NCBI GenBank assembly: GCA_015501605.1
Contig: JADNRZ010000026.1
Location: forward strand, 434,001-498,000
Direction: 5' to 3'
DNA from: Panaeolus papilionaceus
Taxonomy: Eukaryota; Basidiomycota; Agaricomycetes; Agaricales
DNA: 64,000 nt
This document shows positions 1-11,361 of the stretch, piece by piece. The translations under genes were made by a program, and so were the position numbers. Under the pieces are notes generated by a model that saw only the letters and a program-made list of their open reading frames with translations, made no database searches and was not told the origin of the DNA. Each line of letters opens with the position of its first letter. The first letter of the stretch is position 1.

Positions 1-183
1 AAGTCCCAACTCGGTTCAGCCCAAGTCATGGGAAACAGTGCTCGAAGTCCTGGTTTTCGACCGAGTACCAAGTTCGAAACACCTAAAAATCGTGACTTCA
101 CACTCGAGAATCAGGAAAAATGAGTATATTCCATGGCCGAGAATACTTCCTCAAATGTTCCGTCATACATATGTTAATATGCT

Positions 184-382
184 GATAGGAGTGGGCCTTG
201 ATCTTCGGGAGCGAACTTAGCCCTTGGTCTGTTTTGAATGATACGTACTAGGAGTCACATGTGGCGACTCGAACACTGGCAGTATGGACGACCCTTGGCT
301 ACAGGGTGAACACTGCATAGCGGGAGGGTAAATGGAACGTCGCTATATTCGAGAGCGCGAGCACGAGCAACTAGACAATATT
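184..382 (+). repeat. Dispersed repeat, copy 1 (inverted partner at 32264-32460)
   Basis: About 195 bases here match, in reverse complement, the segment at 32264-32460. The match is near-continuous with scattered single-base differences, and both copies share the core TGATACGTACTAGGAGTCAC. Outside the matched block the flanks are unrelated. I see no terminal inverted repeats and no coding potential. It is probably a fragment of a transposable element or a solo terminal repeat; which class cannot be told from two copies. Confidence 0.75.
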
Positions 383-902
383 ACAGGACGTGGTAAAGAG
401 CTCAGGTGCGCAACAGTGTAATCTACATTTATTTATATGAAAAGGACGAAGACAGTCGTTCTTACACCTTGCTTCAAGCTTTCTCTCTAGACTATTGAGC
501 ATTGTGTGGTTTAACAATCAAGATACAATTTGAAGTGGCTTCCCAACGCCGGACTGCAACGATGTGTCCATTACGGCTAAACTTTTATTCAAACCAATCA
601 ACCTGAAATGCAATGGGGTTATCTTGTTTATCTCGACGTCTAAATAAGTTCCTTGATCACAAAGCGAACACTAGACAGATACTGCAAGTCCGCTATCGTC
701 AGGCTGCAATGGTAATCATGTGGGTTAAACTTAAACACTTGATATATCGACCTCTATTTGACTTAGTAGAGCAAACAATGGGAGACCATACAGTACATAT
801 ATCATGTTCTCGACTCATGTTTTACAATTTACAAATCATGTACAACGGACTAAATGTAGTGTTACAGCCCATGATAGGTATGTGCGACACGCTTTAAGGT
901 GA
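383..902. other. Gene-free stretch
   Basis: Only short, composition-driven open frames occur here. I see no splice-consistent gene, no RNA gene and no strong repeat. It lies downstream of the minus-strand aegerolysin gene. Confidence 0.4.
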
Positions 903-963
903 CTAAACTGAATATACGATTGAGCAAGGAATCACAGGTCAGTCATAAAGGACACTCACCATC

Positions 964-1371
964 TCAGCCAAGGAAAGCGACGTCGACGGTTTGGTCACCC
1001 AGAGCACCACCGCCAGGAGTGCTAAGAGCAACAAGGTACTGGTCGCTGTTCTCCTTGGTCTTTTTGAACTCGTTGCTTCCAATGTACGGGCAGCTCCAGT
1101 AGATGTTGGCGATTTCGGGACCTAGGTTATCGACAAGGTTTACGTTTCCTTCGGTTCCAGAGGGACTGTCGGAACGGCCGCAAGAGTAGATGTCTAGAAC
1201 CTGCTGGGGTTCGATGGTCTTGTTGATAAAGTGGGCGGGCTGAATTTCAGTGTCCTTATCGTCCGGACCGTTGTAGAACTTGCCGTAGAGGGCTTCGATG
1301 TAGGCGATCTTGATAGTGCGAGTTTTGGACTTGTTGGTGATCCTGATGCGAACCCACTGAGCGTAACCCAT
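964..1371 (-). CDS. Aegerolysin family protein, copy 1
   Basis: A 135-residue, intronless coding region on the minus strand. It starts with Met-Gly-Tyr-Ala-Gln-Trp and carries family hallmarks such as a CGRSDSPSGTEG block near the middle and a YWSCPY motif before the C-terminal third. Aegerolysins are small beta-sandwich proteins that bind specific membrane lipids. In several mushrooms they act as the lipid-recognising partner of a MACPF pore-former. No MACPF gene is seen in this window. The chosen ATG follows a 5' leader intron whose acceptor CTTCAG lies 12 bases upstream of the ATG. Open reading frame extends further upstream but runs through that intron and the TATA region, so it is not coding. 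No signal peptide is visible, as is usual for the family. The copy at 2743-3153 is a close paralogue. Confidence 0.9.
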   Translation of the reverse strand: MGYAQWVRIRITNKSKTRTIKIAYIEALYGKFYNGPDDKDTEIQPAHFINKTIEPQQVLDIYSCGRSDSPSGTEGNVNLVDNLGPEIANIYWSCPYIGSNEFKKTKENSDQYLVALSTPGGGALGDQTVDVAFLG

Positions 1372-1521
1372 GTCTGATGATTTCTGAAGGTAGTCAGTAA
1401 GAGGTTTCTTTGTCGAGGACGAGCGAGGATGACTGGAACGCAACTTACGATTTGAAGGGGCGAGATTTGGTTGTTGAAGTGAGAAGTTGTTGCTTGAACC
1501 AACTCGACTAGCATCGAGACC

Positions 1522-1528
1522 TTTTATA
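1522..1528 (-). promoter_or_regulatory. TATA box of aegerolysin copy 1
   Basis: TATAAAA on the minus strand, about 150 bases upstream of the start codon. It is followed by a leader that holds an intron with a GTAAGT donor. The same TATA box and leader occur at the other aegerolysin gene. Both promoters face away from each other across about 1.05 kb. Confidence 0.6.
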
Positions 1529-1970
1529 CATCTGACGCCTGTACGCCACCCATAAACAGTAATACTTGGATAGTTCCATCTGATAGGGCGTCCCCGAAAG
1601 AAAAACGCAGCATTTGAATTCAAGCTAAATGACAAACAAAATCGCAATTTGGTTTATTTCTCTCTACCACTGAATGGCGTGAAAATAGACAAATATGGTT
1701 TCTCTTGACCTTGCGTGGACGCCACAGTTTTACATTAAAAACATAATGACAGGACTGGGTAACCAGAAAGGTCATGCTTCGAAGCATTGTTCCAAGCAGG
1801 GAAGCGATTATATATTTAATCTTACGACTACGATTCCACCGCAGCCGTGGAGCACAATATTGCTTGCGGCGTCGATTGGGACAACGATAACGACCTTACG
1901 GGATTGTTTTGATGGATACTCTGATCGCCGTCTCCCTAGACTTAATGAAACTCGTGATAGGATGAACAAG

Positions 1971-2260
1971 GCTTGACGGAAATTAACTAATGTCAAGCTG
2001 ATGAAGTGATATACCATTCAGCCACAGTCGATTCTCTTGTTTCGGTCGAAAAGTACGAGACCAGCGTTCAGATGTCATTGCGGCCAGGGTCAAATCTACC
2101 CCGGAAGAAACCATGACAGAAGTATGCAATAGCTCGTAGGTGCATATTCAAATCTCAATCTAATTCGCAAAATTGTCGGGCAACACGAGGTAACTGGTCT
2201 CTGCCTGCCATTTCTGGTTGAAGGAGAAGCGACTTTGCGGAGCCATTTTCAGAAGGTCCA
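1971..2260 (+). pseudogene. 5' fragment of the repeated unknown locus also found at 9266-10140
   Basis: Patchy but collinear similarity to 9266-9550. Shared blocks include CGGAAATTA near the start, a TTTCGGTCGA block in the middle, GGGTCAAAT, and a 3' block with GAAGGAGAA and GACTTTGCG. No open frame spans it. It sits in the spacer between the two aegerolysin promoters, so a copy of this locus appears to have landed there and decayed. Confidence 0.45.
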
Positions 2261-2585
2261 CACTTTCACTTCAAGTTACAAAACGCATAGACAACATAAT
2301 TTTGCTACATAATTGCTTGGGCCCTGCAGCTTCAGACGTAAGTGCGTTTCAAGAACCATGACTGGAATGAATCGGGGTGCGCTTCGAGGTATCTTAGAAG
2401 GAATTTTCTCCCGAGAACAGGACAACATGTGGCGATGATGAGGTTTGAGATTGTAATTATCATTATCAAGTGCTTCATTCAGCGCACAGGTATCATGGAA
2501 ATGCGGTGTTTTCTTTCAGGGACACCGTATCAGATGGAATCATCCAAGTATTACGGTTTATGGGCGACCTCCAGGCGTCAAAATG

Positions 2586-2592
2586 TATAAAA
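2586..2592 (+). promoter_or_regulatory. TATA box of aegerolysin copy 2
   Basis: TATAAAA about 155 bases upstream of the ATG. The leader intron runs from a GTAAGT donor near 2668 to the CAG acceptor at 2728-2730. TATA box, leader and intron match copy 1 base for base. Confidence 0.6.
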
Positions 2593-2742
2593 GGTCTCGA
2601 TGCTAGTCGAGTTGGTTCAAGCAACAACTTCTCACTTCAACAACCAAATCTCGCCCCTTCAAATCGTAAGTTGCGTTCCAGTCATCCTCGCTCGTCCTCG
2701 ACAAAGAAACCTCTTACTGACTACCTTCAGAAATCATCAGAC

Positions 2743-3153
2743 ATGGGTTACGCTCAGTGGGTTCGCATCAGGATCACCAACAAGTCCAGGACCCGTACCG
2801 TGAAGATCTCCTACATCGAAGCCCTCTACGGCAAGTTCTACGATGGCCCAGATCACAAGGACACCGAGATTCAACCCGCCCATTTTGTCAACAAGACCAT
2901 CGACCCCCAGCAGTCCCTGGACATCTATGCTTGCGGTCGTTCCGACAGTCCCTCTGGAACCGAGGGAAACGTAAACCTTGTTGATAACCTAGGTCCCGAA
3001 ATCGCCAACATCTACTGGAGCTGTCCCTACAGTGGATCCAACGAGTTCAAGAAGACCAAAGAGAACAGCGATGAGTACATCGTTGCCGTCAGCTCTCCCC
3101 CCAGTGGTGGTCCTCTCGGTGACCAAACTGTCGACATCGCTTTCCTTGGATGA
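2743..3153 (+). CDS. Aegerolysin family protein, copy 2
   Basis: A 136-residue intronless coding region, paralogous to the minus-strand copy. The first dozen or so codons are identical in DNA. Beyond that roughly twenty residues differ, mostly conservative, and a small Gly/Pro-rich loop near the C-terminus is one residue longer. The aegerolysin landmarks (CGRSDSPSGTEG, YWSCPY, a C-terminal LGDQTVD) are intact, so both copies look functional. The start follows the leader-intron acceptor by 12 bases. The family function is membrane-lipid binding, sometimes with a MACPF partner; that this copy is a cytolysin component is inference only. Head-to-head orientation with separate TATA boxes allows co-expression. 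Confidence 0.9.
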   Translation: MGYAQWVRIRITNKSRTRTVKISYIEALYGKFYDGPDHKDTEIQPAHFVNKTIDPQQSLDIYACGRSDSPSGTEGNVNLVDNLGPEIANIYWSCPYSGSNEFKKTKENSDEYIVAVSSPPSGGPLGDQTVDIAFLG

Positions 3154-3225
3154 GACGGTTAGTGTCCTTTATAATTTACCTTTGATTCGTTGCTCAATCG
3201 GATTTTTTTTTAGTTGCAAGCGTTT

Positions 3226-4755
3226 CGGACCAACCTTCCCCCATTGACTCCGTGTGCTTCTTAGTCCATGGGCTGTAACACCACATTTAGTCATTCGTGT
3301 ATGTTGTAAAACGTAAAAATGAGTCGAGAAAATTGTATAGAAAATGTGCTTGTTTGTTCTACGAATTCGTTGATAAGCTCTGAAGCCACATCCCTCCCAA
3401 TTCCGTATTTTCGGTAGTTTTCCGATGCACCGTTCCTCCTTCATTCCCCAATTACATGGTACCTCCCTCATTAGGTCTATTTCGTTTATTTTTCATTCTA
3501 TTTTCGATTATTTGAAACGCTTCGGCGCTTACTTTGCTTAAATCCTTTCAAATCCTTATTGTTTTCATTCATATTTCCTATTTAGTTCACCTTCGTAGCA
3601 CTCCTCCACCTCATGTATATTATTTACTGTACAATTTCCACCACCAGAATAGACAAGTTTTCGCCTCAGTTTCGCCCCAGTTCGTCGCCGTCATCCCTCG
3701 TCGTCTTCGTATTTCGTATTTCGTCTCGTTTTCGTTCATATTTCGTCGTTCCGCGTGCATTCGGCACCACCCTTCCTCTCGTTTTCCCACATTTCCCTTA
3801 GCACTCGCAGACCCCACGACCTTGCAACGTCGCGCTTACTCACACATCGTCACACCACCCTCCTCATCATCCCACATTATATTATATTTCATATCATTTC
3901 ATATCTAGACTTACCGTAACACGCACATCATCGTTCAGGAGTACGATTATAAATAGACGCAATCCACAAGGTGTCCTTGAAACCTGAAGATGGCGGATTG
4001 GCATTACCGACCTACGCGCATGAAAGACTGACGACATAAATGTGCCCAATATGGAAAATTATTCCTATTCGGTCATCACCCCTGTTTCTGATGCTCAGGT
4101 TAGAAGGCTTTCACAGTGCAGTCACTCGCCCTTGTCGGAAATTTCGCTTACCTTTGATCACAGATAAATTGCGCTTCCTGCACAGGAAACCTATAGGCTT
4201 GAAGCTCTGACGGCTGTGCGTATGAGTGCCCAAAGCGGACGATCACCGACGTCAACTCACCCAACCAACGCGAGTACTTAGTGTTGGACACTTGATGCAG
4301 TTTTGCATCATCGATATCTAGTCTATATCTTCGGGTTCTTAGAGTGACCTCAATCATCCAAAAACGCCGCGTAATGTCAACCAAGATTAATGCATTCCAT
4401 ATTTGACACAGTCGCTCGTCCAGACTACTGCCAAAACGCAAGTGCGCAGGGATTGAAGAGTATGAGTCATTGAGTGCATAGCTTCGAGATGGCTGAATCT
4501 AACTTACAATAACTCAATAGAAATAGATTTATGCCACTAGTGACACTGATACCTTTGAACATACGCTTTTTTTTCGTTACAAACTGAGGAAATCCCAGAG
4601 CGCAAGGCAGTGTCAAATGTGAGATAGGAGCATTACTAGCACATACCGTGAATCTACCAACTTCCAGACTTTAGTCTGTTCCAGGTGTCAGGACCTCTCT
4701 TCGAGGTTGAAAGCTACATCCCAGACTGTTTTTGTGTATGGAAAAGTAATTCCTT
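3226..4755. other. Gene-free, pyrimidine-rich stretch
   Basis: From about 3480 to 3900 the plus strand is strongly C/T-rich, like a basidiomycete promoter or 5' leader, but no gene follows it on the plus strand. A 97-codon minus-strand frame at 4148-4441 has no recognisable family and no clear splice partners. I treat it as unsupported. Confidence 0.35.
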
Positions 4756-5235
4756 TATGGCCCTCGACCACTTTTGGTATTATCCCTGCATTGAGCTCGA
4801 TCCTCATCAAAATCTTCTTGGTTTTCGTCGTCCTGTGGTTTAGAATACCAAATCTTCGGAGTCCGCTTGCTTAGAGGTTTGGACTTATATTTGGAATCCA
4901 AAATGCGACGGAAAGTTACCCCATATTTGCGCAATCTAGCATCTCAAAATCAGTTTCCATCATGACACATCTCTTTTGACCGACCGATTTATCAGATGCG
5001 GGCATTCCACCCCATGCAATAGTCACCTTGAAGTTACTCAGTGTCTATACAATCCTAGCGTAATTGTGAATATTCCAAACGAGACGGCAGAGTAGAGCAT
5101 GCTACATACCACGATTCGCGGCGACCTCGGGGACAGGAGTAGCGGTGACAGAGGCAACAGCGAAGAGAACACAACAAAACGGACGATGGACTTGACTTGT
5201 ATTCTTGATGAGTGGGGTCGTGTTCAAGCTAGTTG
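4756..5235 (-). pseudogene. Possible remnant of a small secreted-protein gene
   Basis: On the minus strand near 5110-5215 a frame reads like the end of a signal peptide with a processing region (VLFAVASVTATPVPEV). It ends at a GTATGT donor-like site. The hydrophobic start of such a peptide seems to continue in a different frame (KSIVRFVVF), and no in-frame ATG is present. Further downstream a basic open frame of about 55 codons (around 4935-4756) ends in a stop and contains a dibasic SKRTPK segment. A TATATA-containing stretch lies upstream at about 5440. This could be a broken secreted-protein gene; the assignment is weak. Confidence 0.25.
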
Positions 5236-6201
5236 ATGATTAGGTCGCTCAGTTGGGAGTCTTTTTAGGTTTTTCGAAGGAGAGGGGGAGTCGCACAGCT
5301 AACGTTCAATCCCAAGCACGTCATGATCTTCTGGACTCAACAGTTGATCCCAAATTTGAATTGCGACAATGTGCTGGACGCTAAGTTGACTTATGGGAGA
5401 TTCATGGATAACAGCGAAAGTGATGCTTGGAGTTGTTCGCGTATATAGAGAGGGAGGGGGTTGGGTTCACAACGCACAGATGGGTGACGGCACATCTCGC
5501 TCATTGACTCAGCACTGCTGCGCAGCTCAACATCATTGTCACTGAGTGGGGCACCCAGCGATGGCACCCAGTGATCATCTGTCGCTGGTGTCAAATAATT
5601 AAATTACGCTCGACCATTTTTGATGGTATATTGGGGAGACTGCAAGGGAGTCGCATTCTCGTTTTACCATTGACACCTGTATTGAGCAGTTACTGCTGGG
5701 TGTTATGATACATAGTTCTCCTGTTTGCCTTGGTGTTAGCATGCTTTGTTTACGGGCGCCAGGGTACATAGGGTGGTGCCGTGAGCCTGTCTCTAAGGTA
5801 TAGGGCGTTGTTGGAACTGTGCATCCGCCTCGAATCGGTAGTTCGAACGTTGCGGGTGTTGGTGTTTCATTGTCTTGCTAATACCGTTTATTTTACCCAG
5901 TACCAGAAGTTGTTAGAACACTCAATGAGAAGCAGGAAGGCTCCATGCTCCGATGAACAGTGGGTTACAATAGCGTTGAGTTGCTCTTCATCTTACCTTA
6001 CAATATCCTACAACCGCGCGTTGACTCGGAATAAGCCGTGGCGAGATGCCTCGAGCACCCGTTGTCGCACGATCAGTTCACTGCGCAGTAGGCTTGTCGA
6101 GGGCTCGTGCAGGGCTAGCTAACGTCATCTTCTTTGCTTCTTCCCACCATCACCAACTCACTGAAAACCAATCGTTCAGTAACTACCATCATCACAAAAC
6201 T
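5236..6201. other. Gene-free stretch upstream of the divergent H4 gene
   Basis: No supported gene. The last 80 bases before 6202 are rich in CCATCATCAC-type repeats, resembling the CCACCAC-rich leader of the canonical H4 gene just before 8072. Confidence 0.35.
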
Positions 6202-6658
6202 ATGACTGGTCGAGGCAAAGGTTCAAAGGTAGTACTTCCTCATCATTCTCCTTCGGTCCCCACTGACGAGTCTCACAACCTTGACGCTCCAACAATGACA
6301 GGGTCTGGGGGTGAAAACTACCACCCGCCACCGTCGTATCAGCCGGTGCAGCAACGCCATCGTCGAAGTCCGAAACCCCTCTATTCGGCGCCTTGGGCGC
6401 AGGGGTGGAGTGAAAAGGCTAGAGGGAAGCATGTGTGTAGAGTCTAAGGCGGCGATGGGGTATCGCCTTAGAGATGTTGTGCGTGATGCTATTGCTTATA
6501 CTGAGTACGAGAATCGGTGAGTGATTGATTACTTCTTATTTGAAGAGGGGACTCGAGCTGAGGAACGAGTTACTTTGTAAAGCCGGACAATTAGTGCTCA
6601 GGATGTTGTTAGGGCTCTTCAACGGTCTGGTATCAAGTTGTATGGTTTTAATGATTGA
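6202..6658 (+). CDS. Divergent histone H4-like protein (three exons)
   Basis: Exons 6202-6228, 6302-6516 and 6583-6658 splice into an uninterrupted 105-residue protein. Introns are 73 and 66 bases with GT-AG ends. Exon 1 ends at the same codon as in the canonical H4 at 8072, and the second intron splits the same arginine codon (phase 2). The canonical middle intron is absent, and two extra residues are present near that point. Conserved features are the TGRGKG start, RHRR, RRLGRRGGVKR, VRDAIAYTEY, a DVVRALQRSG helix and LYGF at the end. By alignment with H4, K5 and K8 are kept, K12 is Val, K16 is Thr and K20 is Arg. The alpha-2 helix region is heavily altered. H4 is the nucleosome core histone. 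Whether this variant enters nucleosomes is unknown. It may be a young pseudogene, but no stop or frameshift is seen. Confidence 0.7.
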
Positions 6659-8071
6659 ACTCGTGGAATTCAGTGTTGGATAATGCCTATTCAGAAGGAG
6701 GGACGTGGAACGGCAAATGCGTATCTGTGGTGATCCAAGTGCAGTTTTAGGCATTTCGAGTCATTTGCGATTCTGCTCACGATATTGCTGACCTTTTGGG
6801 GTTCAACTTTACGGGTCTTTGTCATGACTTTCCATTCGATACCTCTACTAGCACATACGACTGGTGGTGATGAAACGCCTCAATTCACTGCCAGGATGTA
6901 TCAATTGTGTTCAGGAGCGAACCTGAGTTACATATTCAGAAAGGGACGTGTTGAAACGCCCATAACCATGGGTCTGCCCGATACTATGATCTTCATCTCA
7001 CATCAAATGTTGCTCTGAATCTTGGTAACTTTTGAATATTCTAAGTTGCGAGTATAACGACCTCCCTTATGTAAACTGTCTATGTGCACTTTTTTGAGTG
7101 CTGCATAGCTCGCGCAAGATGGATAGAACAATGAGGGTCAGGAAGTTATTTGGATTGGCCTACGGAGTCTCATAACTCATCTCCCTTAGACCATCTCTTT
7201 CAGTATTGTCACTTCGAACCACATATATGAGGCCACTCAAGCCTCAAGAGAAGTAGCTTATGCAAATTTCCCTTTATCGTACCACAGCCTTGAGGCCGAC
7301 GACATTGGGGCATCGATATGACCTGAGGACTACTTTGAGTTATGCCCCTATCATGCGGACCGCGGGCCGGCCCTTGTTTGATCACTCCTCAGATGGTGTT
7401 TGTTGTGTTTTAGAGAGGCGCTATACAAAAGAAAAAACAATGTATAAAACGTCTGGTGATGTGTGCTGAGGCAAGGGGTCTCTACGCGTAGCCCACTGAG
7501 CACTCAACAGAAAGCCCCTAATTGAGATTAGGCAACACTCAGAACTTTGGCGCTGCAGGTCGTTCACCCAGCGTGTTTATCTGTTCTAGATGCTGTGTAT
7601 CACTCAGGGGGCAATAGCTTTGATATTAAGCATGAGCACACCGGATGCTTTGGGCAGGCGTGAAGCCTGCACCGAACACTTCGTAAATACTCAATAAAAT
7701 ATGCCTAAATATCCATTCAAGACCATAATGGTCGCCCTTTTGGCATTCATCATTCGCAAAAAAAAATTGGCATTGTATTAATATTGTCTACATAAGACAA
7801 AGCAACGCATTCGAGGCCAACTCGGGCCAATCATGCCACCCAGCGCCTCGTATAAGGTTTCGTTTATCCAGACCGTGGGTCGACGCGTCAACAAGACCAA
7901 ACAGACGCGAAACAAAGGTAATTAAGAGCAGCGTGATCACCAACAACGCTTCTTTCTTTAGTACCACCACCATCAAGACTCGTCCCCGTCAAGCACTCCG
8001 TCGTCCCTCATCGTCGCCACCGGCCACCACCACTTTTATAACCACCACCACCTCTTTTAGGAACTTTAGTA
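6659..8071. other. Spacer between the two H4 genes
   Basis: About 1.4 kb with no supported gene. Frames here are short and lack splice continuity. I see no histone H3 gene, which often neighbours H4 divergently in fungi. The last 100 bases are CCACCAC-rich leader of the canonical H4. Confidence 0.4.
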
Positions 8072-8596
<525 letters not shown>

Positions 8597-9265
8597 ATAC
8601 CATACCACTAGGTATCTGCTCATACAACCCTTTGTCGTGGTTAGAGATACTGATGAAGCTCATAGCTGGCCGTTTTGTTCTGTTGTCATCTCTGGATTTG
8701 CTTGCCTCGTCGTATAATGTTTATGTCTTCTTTCTATGTATCTGTATGCATATCCACAAACTACTATAATTTTGCTCTCGTTGTATGAATCTACGAGTTC
8801 GACTCAGTGGCTGGTTGGCGTTGTGAGCGGTGTGGAGGACATGAGGAACGTTGAGCGAGTGGAATTGCTTGCCGCAGTGGTTATGTGGGTCGCGATAATG
8901 GGAGGCAAGAATGACGTCGTATTAGCGATTACCAGAATACCCATGTCTAGGTGGTCTGTGCGGCATCACTCAACTCCCCTCGATGGCTCACACTCGCTTT
9001 TCTGAGTCATAAATCCAGGTCTCGGAGCCGCGATGATATGCGAATCTGGGGCCATAAAGTGAGGGCGTCCGTCTGCTGTGGACGCGGTAACTATGTACTT
9101 AATACTAAAATATTTATGGGTAACTGCTACCAAGTACCAGTATGACGACCTTTATAAAAGGTGGTAAGGCATCATCGCGCCTGTTAAGAGTCTTAAGACG
9201 GTTATGAGCAGGGGGCTGTCATCCGAACGACGCCCTAGTTCCCACTACTACTAGGAAAAGCACGG
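8597..9265. other. Gene-free stretch
   Basis: 3' flank of H4 followed by sequence with no supported gene, repeat or RNA. Confidence 0.4.
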
Positions 9266-10140
9266 CTTGGCGGAAATTAGTGACAAACGCAAGACAAACG
9301 TTAAGCTCAGATGATGAAGCAACTCACACATGAGTCAGCCAAATGACACACTTACTTCGGTCGAGAGGTAAGCATAACACAGCGTTGGATATTCGGTATT
9401 GGGCTGTCATTCGAATTGGGGGGTCAAATATCAATATGCACTGGAAGAATTGCTGAAAGAAATCATTCCACGTCTTAGGGCTCCACAACTGATCTGCGCC
9501 TTCCGTTTCTGGGAGAAGGAGAAATGACTTTGCGAAGTTTTCATGAGGCCCAGCCTATTATTCCCTCGAAGACCGACACCGACAAGATTGGTGATTTCTT
9601 CCCTGCCACACGCTCATCCGATTTAATAAACAGTTCTTCAAGATATCCGAGAAAAAACTCCATCCTTGCTACGACAATGGAGCTTGGGAGTACTGGCATG
9701 AAGACGGGAAGTCTTCGGTCTTCTACCAACGCTCGAGATGCGAGAAAGCAGACTTTTTATGCAAGGTCGCTTGTGAGCGTTGGGGAGCCGAAACATTTCA
9801 AGACCTTCTTCACCATAAAGGGCCGCTCGGAATCTTTTGTCTCATAGAAGAATTGGAGGATGCGCACACAGTTATTGAAGCCATGTGTCAAGCACCCAGA
9901 TATATCACTTATGACCGAGTCTCTTATTCATGTAGTTGTCAGATTATTATTCATTCATGTCGACTACTGACTCGAGTACAAGGTATTTAAGCTCTATGTA
10001 CATACACGAATACATTATCGTTACTCTACTTAATTATCTGCGCACAAAATGCCCATACTCTCTTCTCTACGAACCTTCTTCATCTCTTTCTGTGCTGTAT
10101 GTACAGAGTTGAAATTAAGCAGCTTGTGTCAAATCCTATT
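9266..10140 (+). pseudogene. Broken paralogue of the unknown gene at 13838-14251
   Basis: From about 9670 to 9900 this region matches the intact gene's exon 2 (shared blocks GACGGGAAGTCTTC, GAGCCGAAACATTTCA, CCATGTGTCAAGCAC-like). From 10040 to 10140 it matches the intact gene's 3' flank (GAAATTAAGCAGCTTGTGT). The WEYWHEDGKSS portion and the GEPKHF portion lie in different frames, and the C-terminal segment is in yet another relation to them, so at least one frameshift has broken it. The open frame at 9524-9847 is a by-product of those shifts. The 5' part resembles the fragment at 1971-2260. Confidence 0.65.
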
Positions 10141-11361
10141 GGAGGGTCCGAGGCTCATCTAGTTGGCAACATTTAACCACGACCGAGATGGGTTTCGAGC
10201 AAATCTTACGGGAGGATTATGCGCGTTATGCGTCACTCCGTTTCATGGAAGAATGATCTGATTTGTGTAAGGTCCGAACGTCTTGACTGCGAAACAATCC
10301 AACTCCTATTTGGGTCATAAGACGAATAGACATGCTTCCCGAAGTTCCCGTGAGTTACACTTTTGGCGGGACCGGGAATTTTGGTAGTAGTTAGTAGTCG
10401 TAGTACCGTTTCCGGAGCCAACCTGGGTAAGCAGTGCCAGTCATCCGGACCCTGGTTTCCAATAATCTCAGGCGGTCTCGCATTCCAGAGGGCAATATAA
10501 AGATCAGTCTCAAGGGCGGCACTTATCTATGTCTATTTTACTCTATTTACTTATTACTCAGTTCTAAGTACTAAGTACTAAGTTCTCACAGAGTGAATCT
10601 GGAAGGTTGAGGAGGACTTTGGTGGAGGAGGATTTGAGACAGCGTCAAACATCTAGCTTCGTCCGCGGCCGAGGAGTTATGAAGCTCGAAGTGCCTTCTC
10701 TTCTTTTTTTCTTCTTTGATTTATCCGGGTTTGGAGGGGAGGGGATTGGTCGGAAATGCTGCTTGTCGTATGGTACGGCGACGAGAGCTCATCTACCATT
10801 CCTCCCACTCCCACCCACCCTCGTTACACAGGTGTTGTATGGACCACCGCTCAAGTGTCCGCGCGTTCACACCTTTTATTTGGTGGGATAAGTCGGTGGT
10901 ATAGAAAATCTAAGCCATTTAGCACAGTGGATAGACTAGATTCTGATTTTTACCAATTTTTACGCCGTTCTGCTCCGTAAGGTTGAGACAGGACGAGTGA
11001 GGTTGTGTCCAATGTTGATATTGAGTATTGATGTCTGACCCCAGACGGGCACATATGCATCCAAGCTTAAGCCTCGTTGCAAGTCGTCACAATTGGTCCG
11101 CTTGCTTGTGCCGAATACTCTTCCAAAAATGCTGTGAACCGGAATGACAAACAATGATCATGACTACGGTCAACCTCTGTTTGTGCGATTTGTACTAAGT
11201 ACATATATTTGTGTCTGTCAAAGGTGACCATAACTTGATCACGACCGAAGGAAATATGATGTATATTCATGCCAAAGCATGTTATTTACCAAAAAGATGC
11301 TACACGGCTGTTTACAACTCAATCAAGTACAATGGGAAGCACGACCAAAGCGGCGCTAGAA
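10141..11361. other. Gene-free stretch
   Basis: About 1.2 kb with no supported gene. A short AAGTACTAAGTACTAAGT run occurs near 10567. It contains the 3' flank of the minus-strand phosphotransferase gene at its right end. Confidence 0.4.

Larger units (their letters stand above)
903..1612. repeat. Left arm of inverted duplication carrying an aegerolysin gene
   Basis: This arm is the reverse-complement partner of 2497-3222. The homology covers about 90 bases upstream of the TATA box, the TATA box, the 5' leader with its intron, the coding region and a probable intron just after the stop codon. Similarity is uneven. From the TATA box through roughly codon 14 the arms are identical by eye. Promoter-distal sequence, most of the coding region and the 3' part have diverged. 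That pattern suggests local gene conversion, or strong constraint, on the leader. Confidence 0.85.
2497..3222. repeat. Right arm of inverted duplication carrying an aegerolysin gene
   Basis: Reverse-complement partner of 903-1612. The similarity begins about 90 bases upstream of the TATA box and ends about 70 bases after the stop codon, within a probable 3'-UTR intron that ends in a long T-run followed by AG. The spacer between the arms is about 0.9 kb. Confidence 0.85.

Noticed and set aside
4148..4441. Minus-strand 97-codon frame
   Set aside because: No recognisable motif, no leader or TATA element, and no adjoining exons; length is within what chance gives here.
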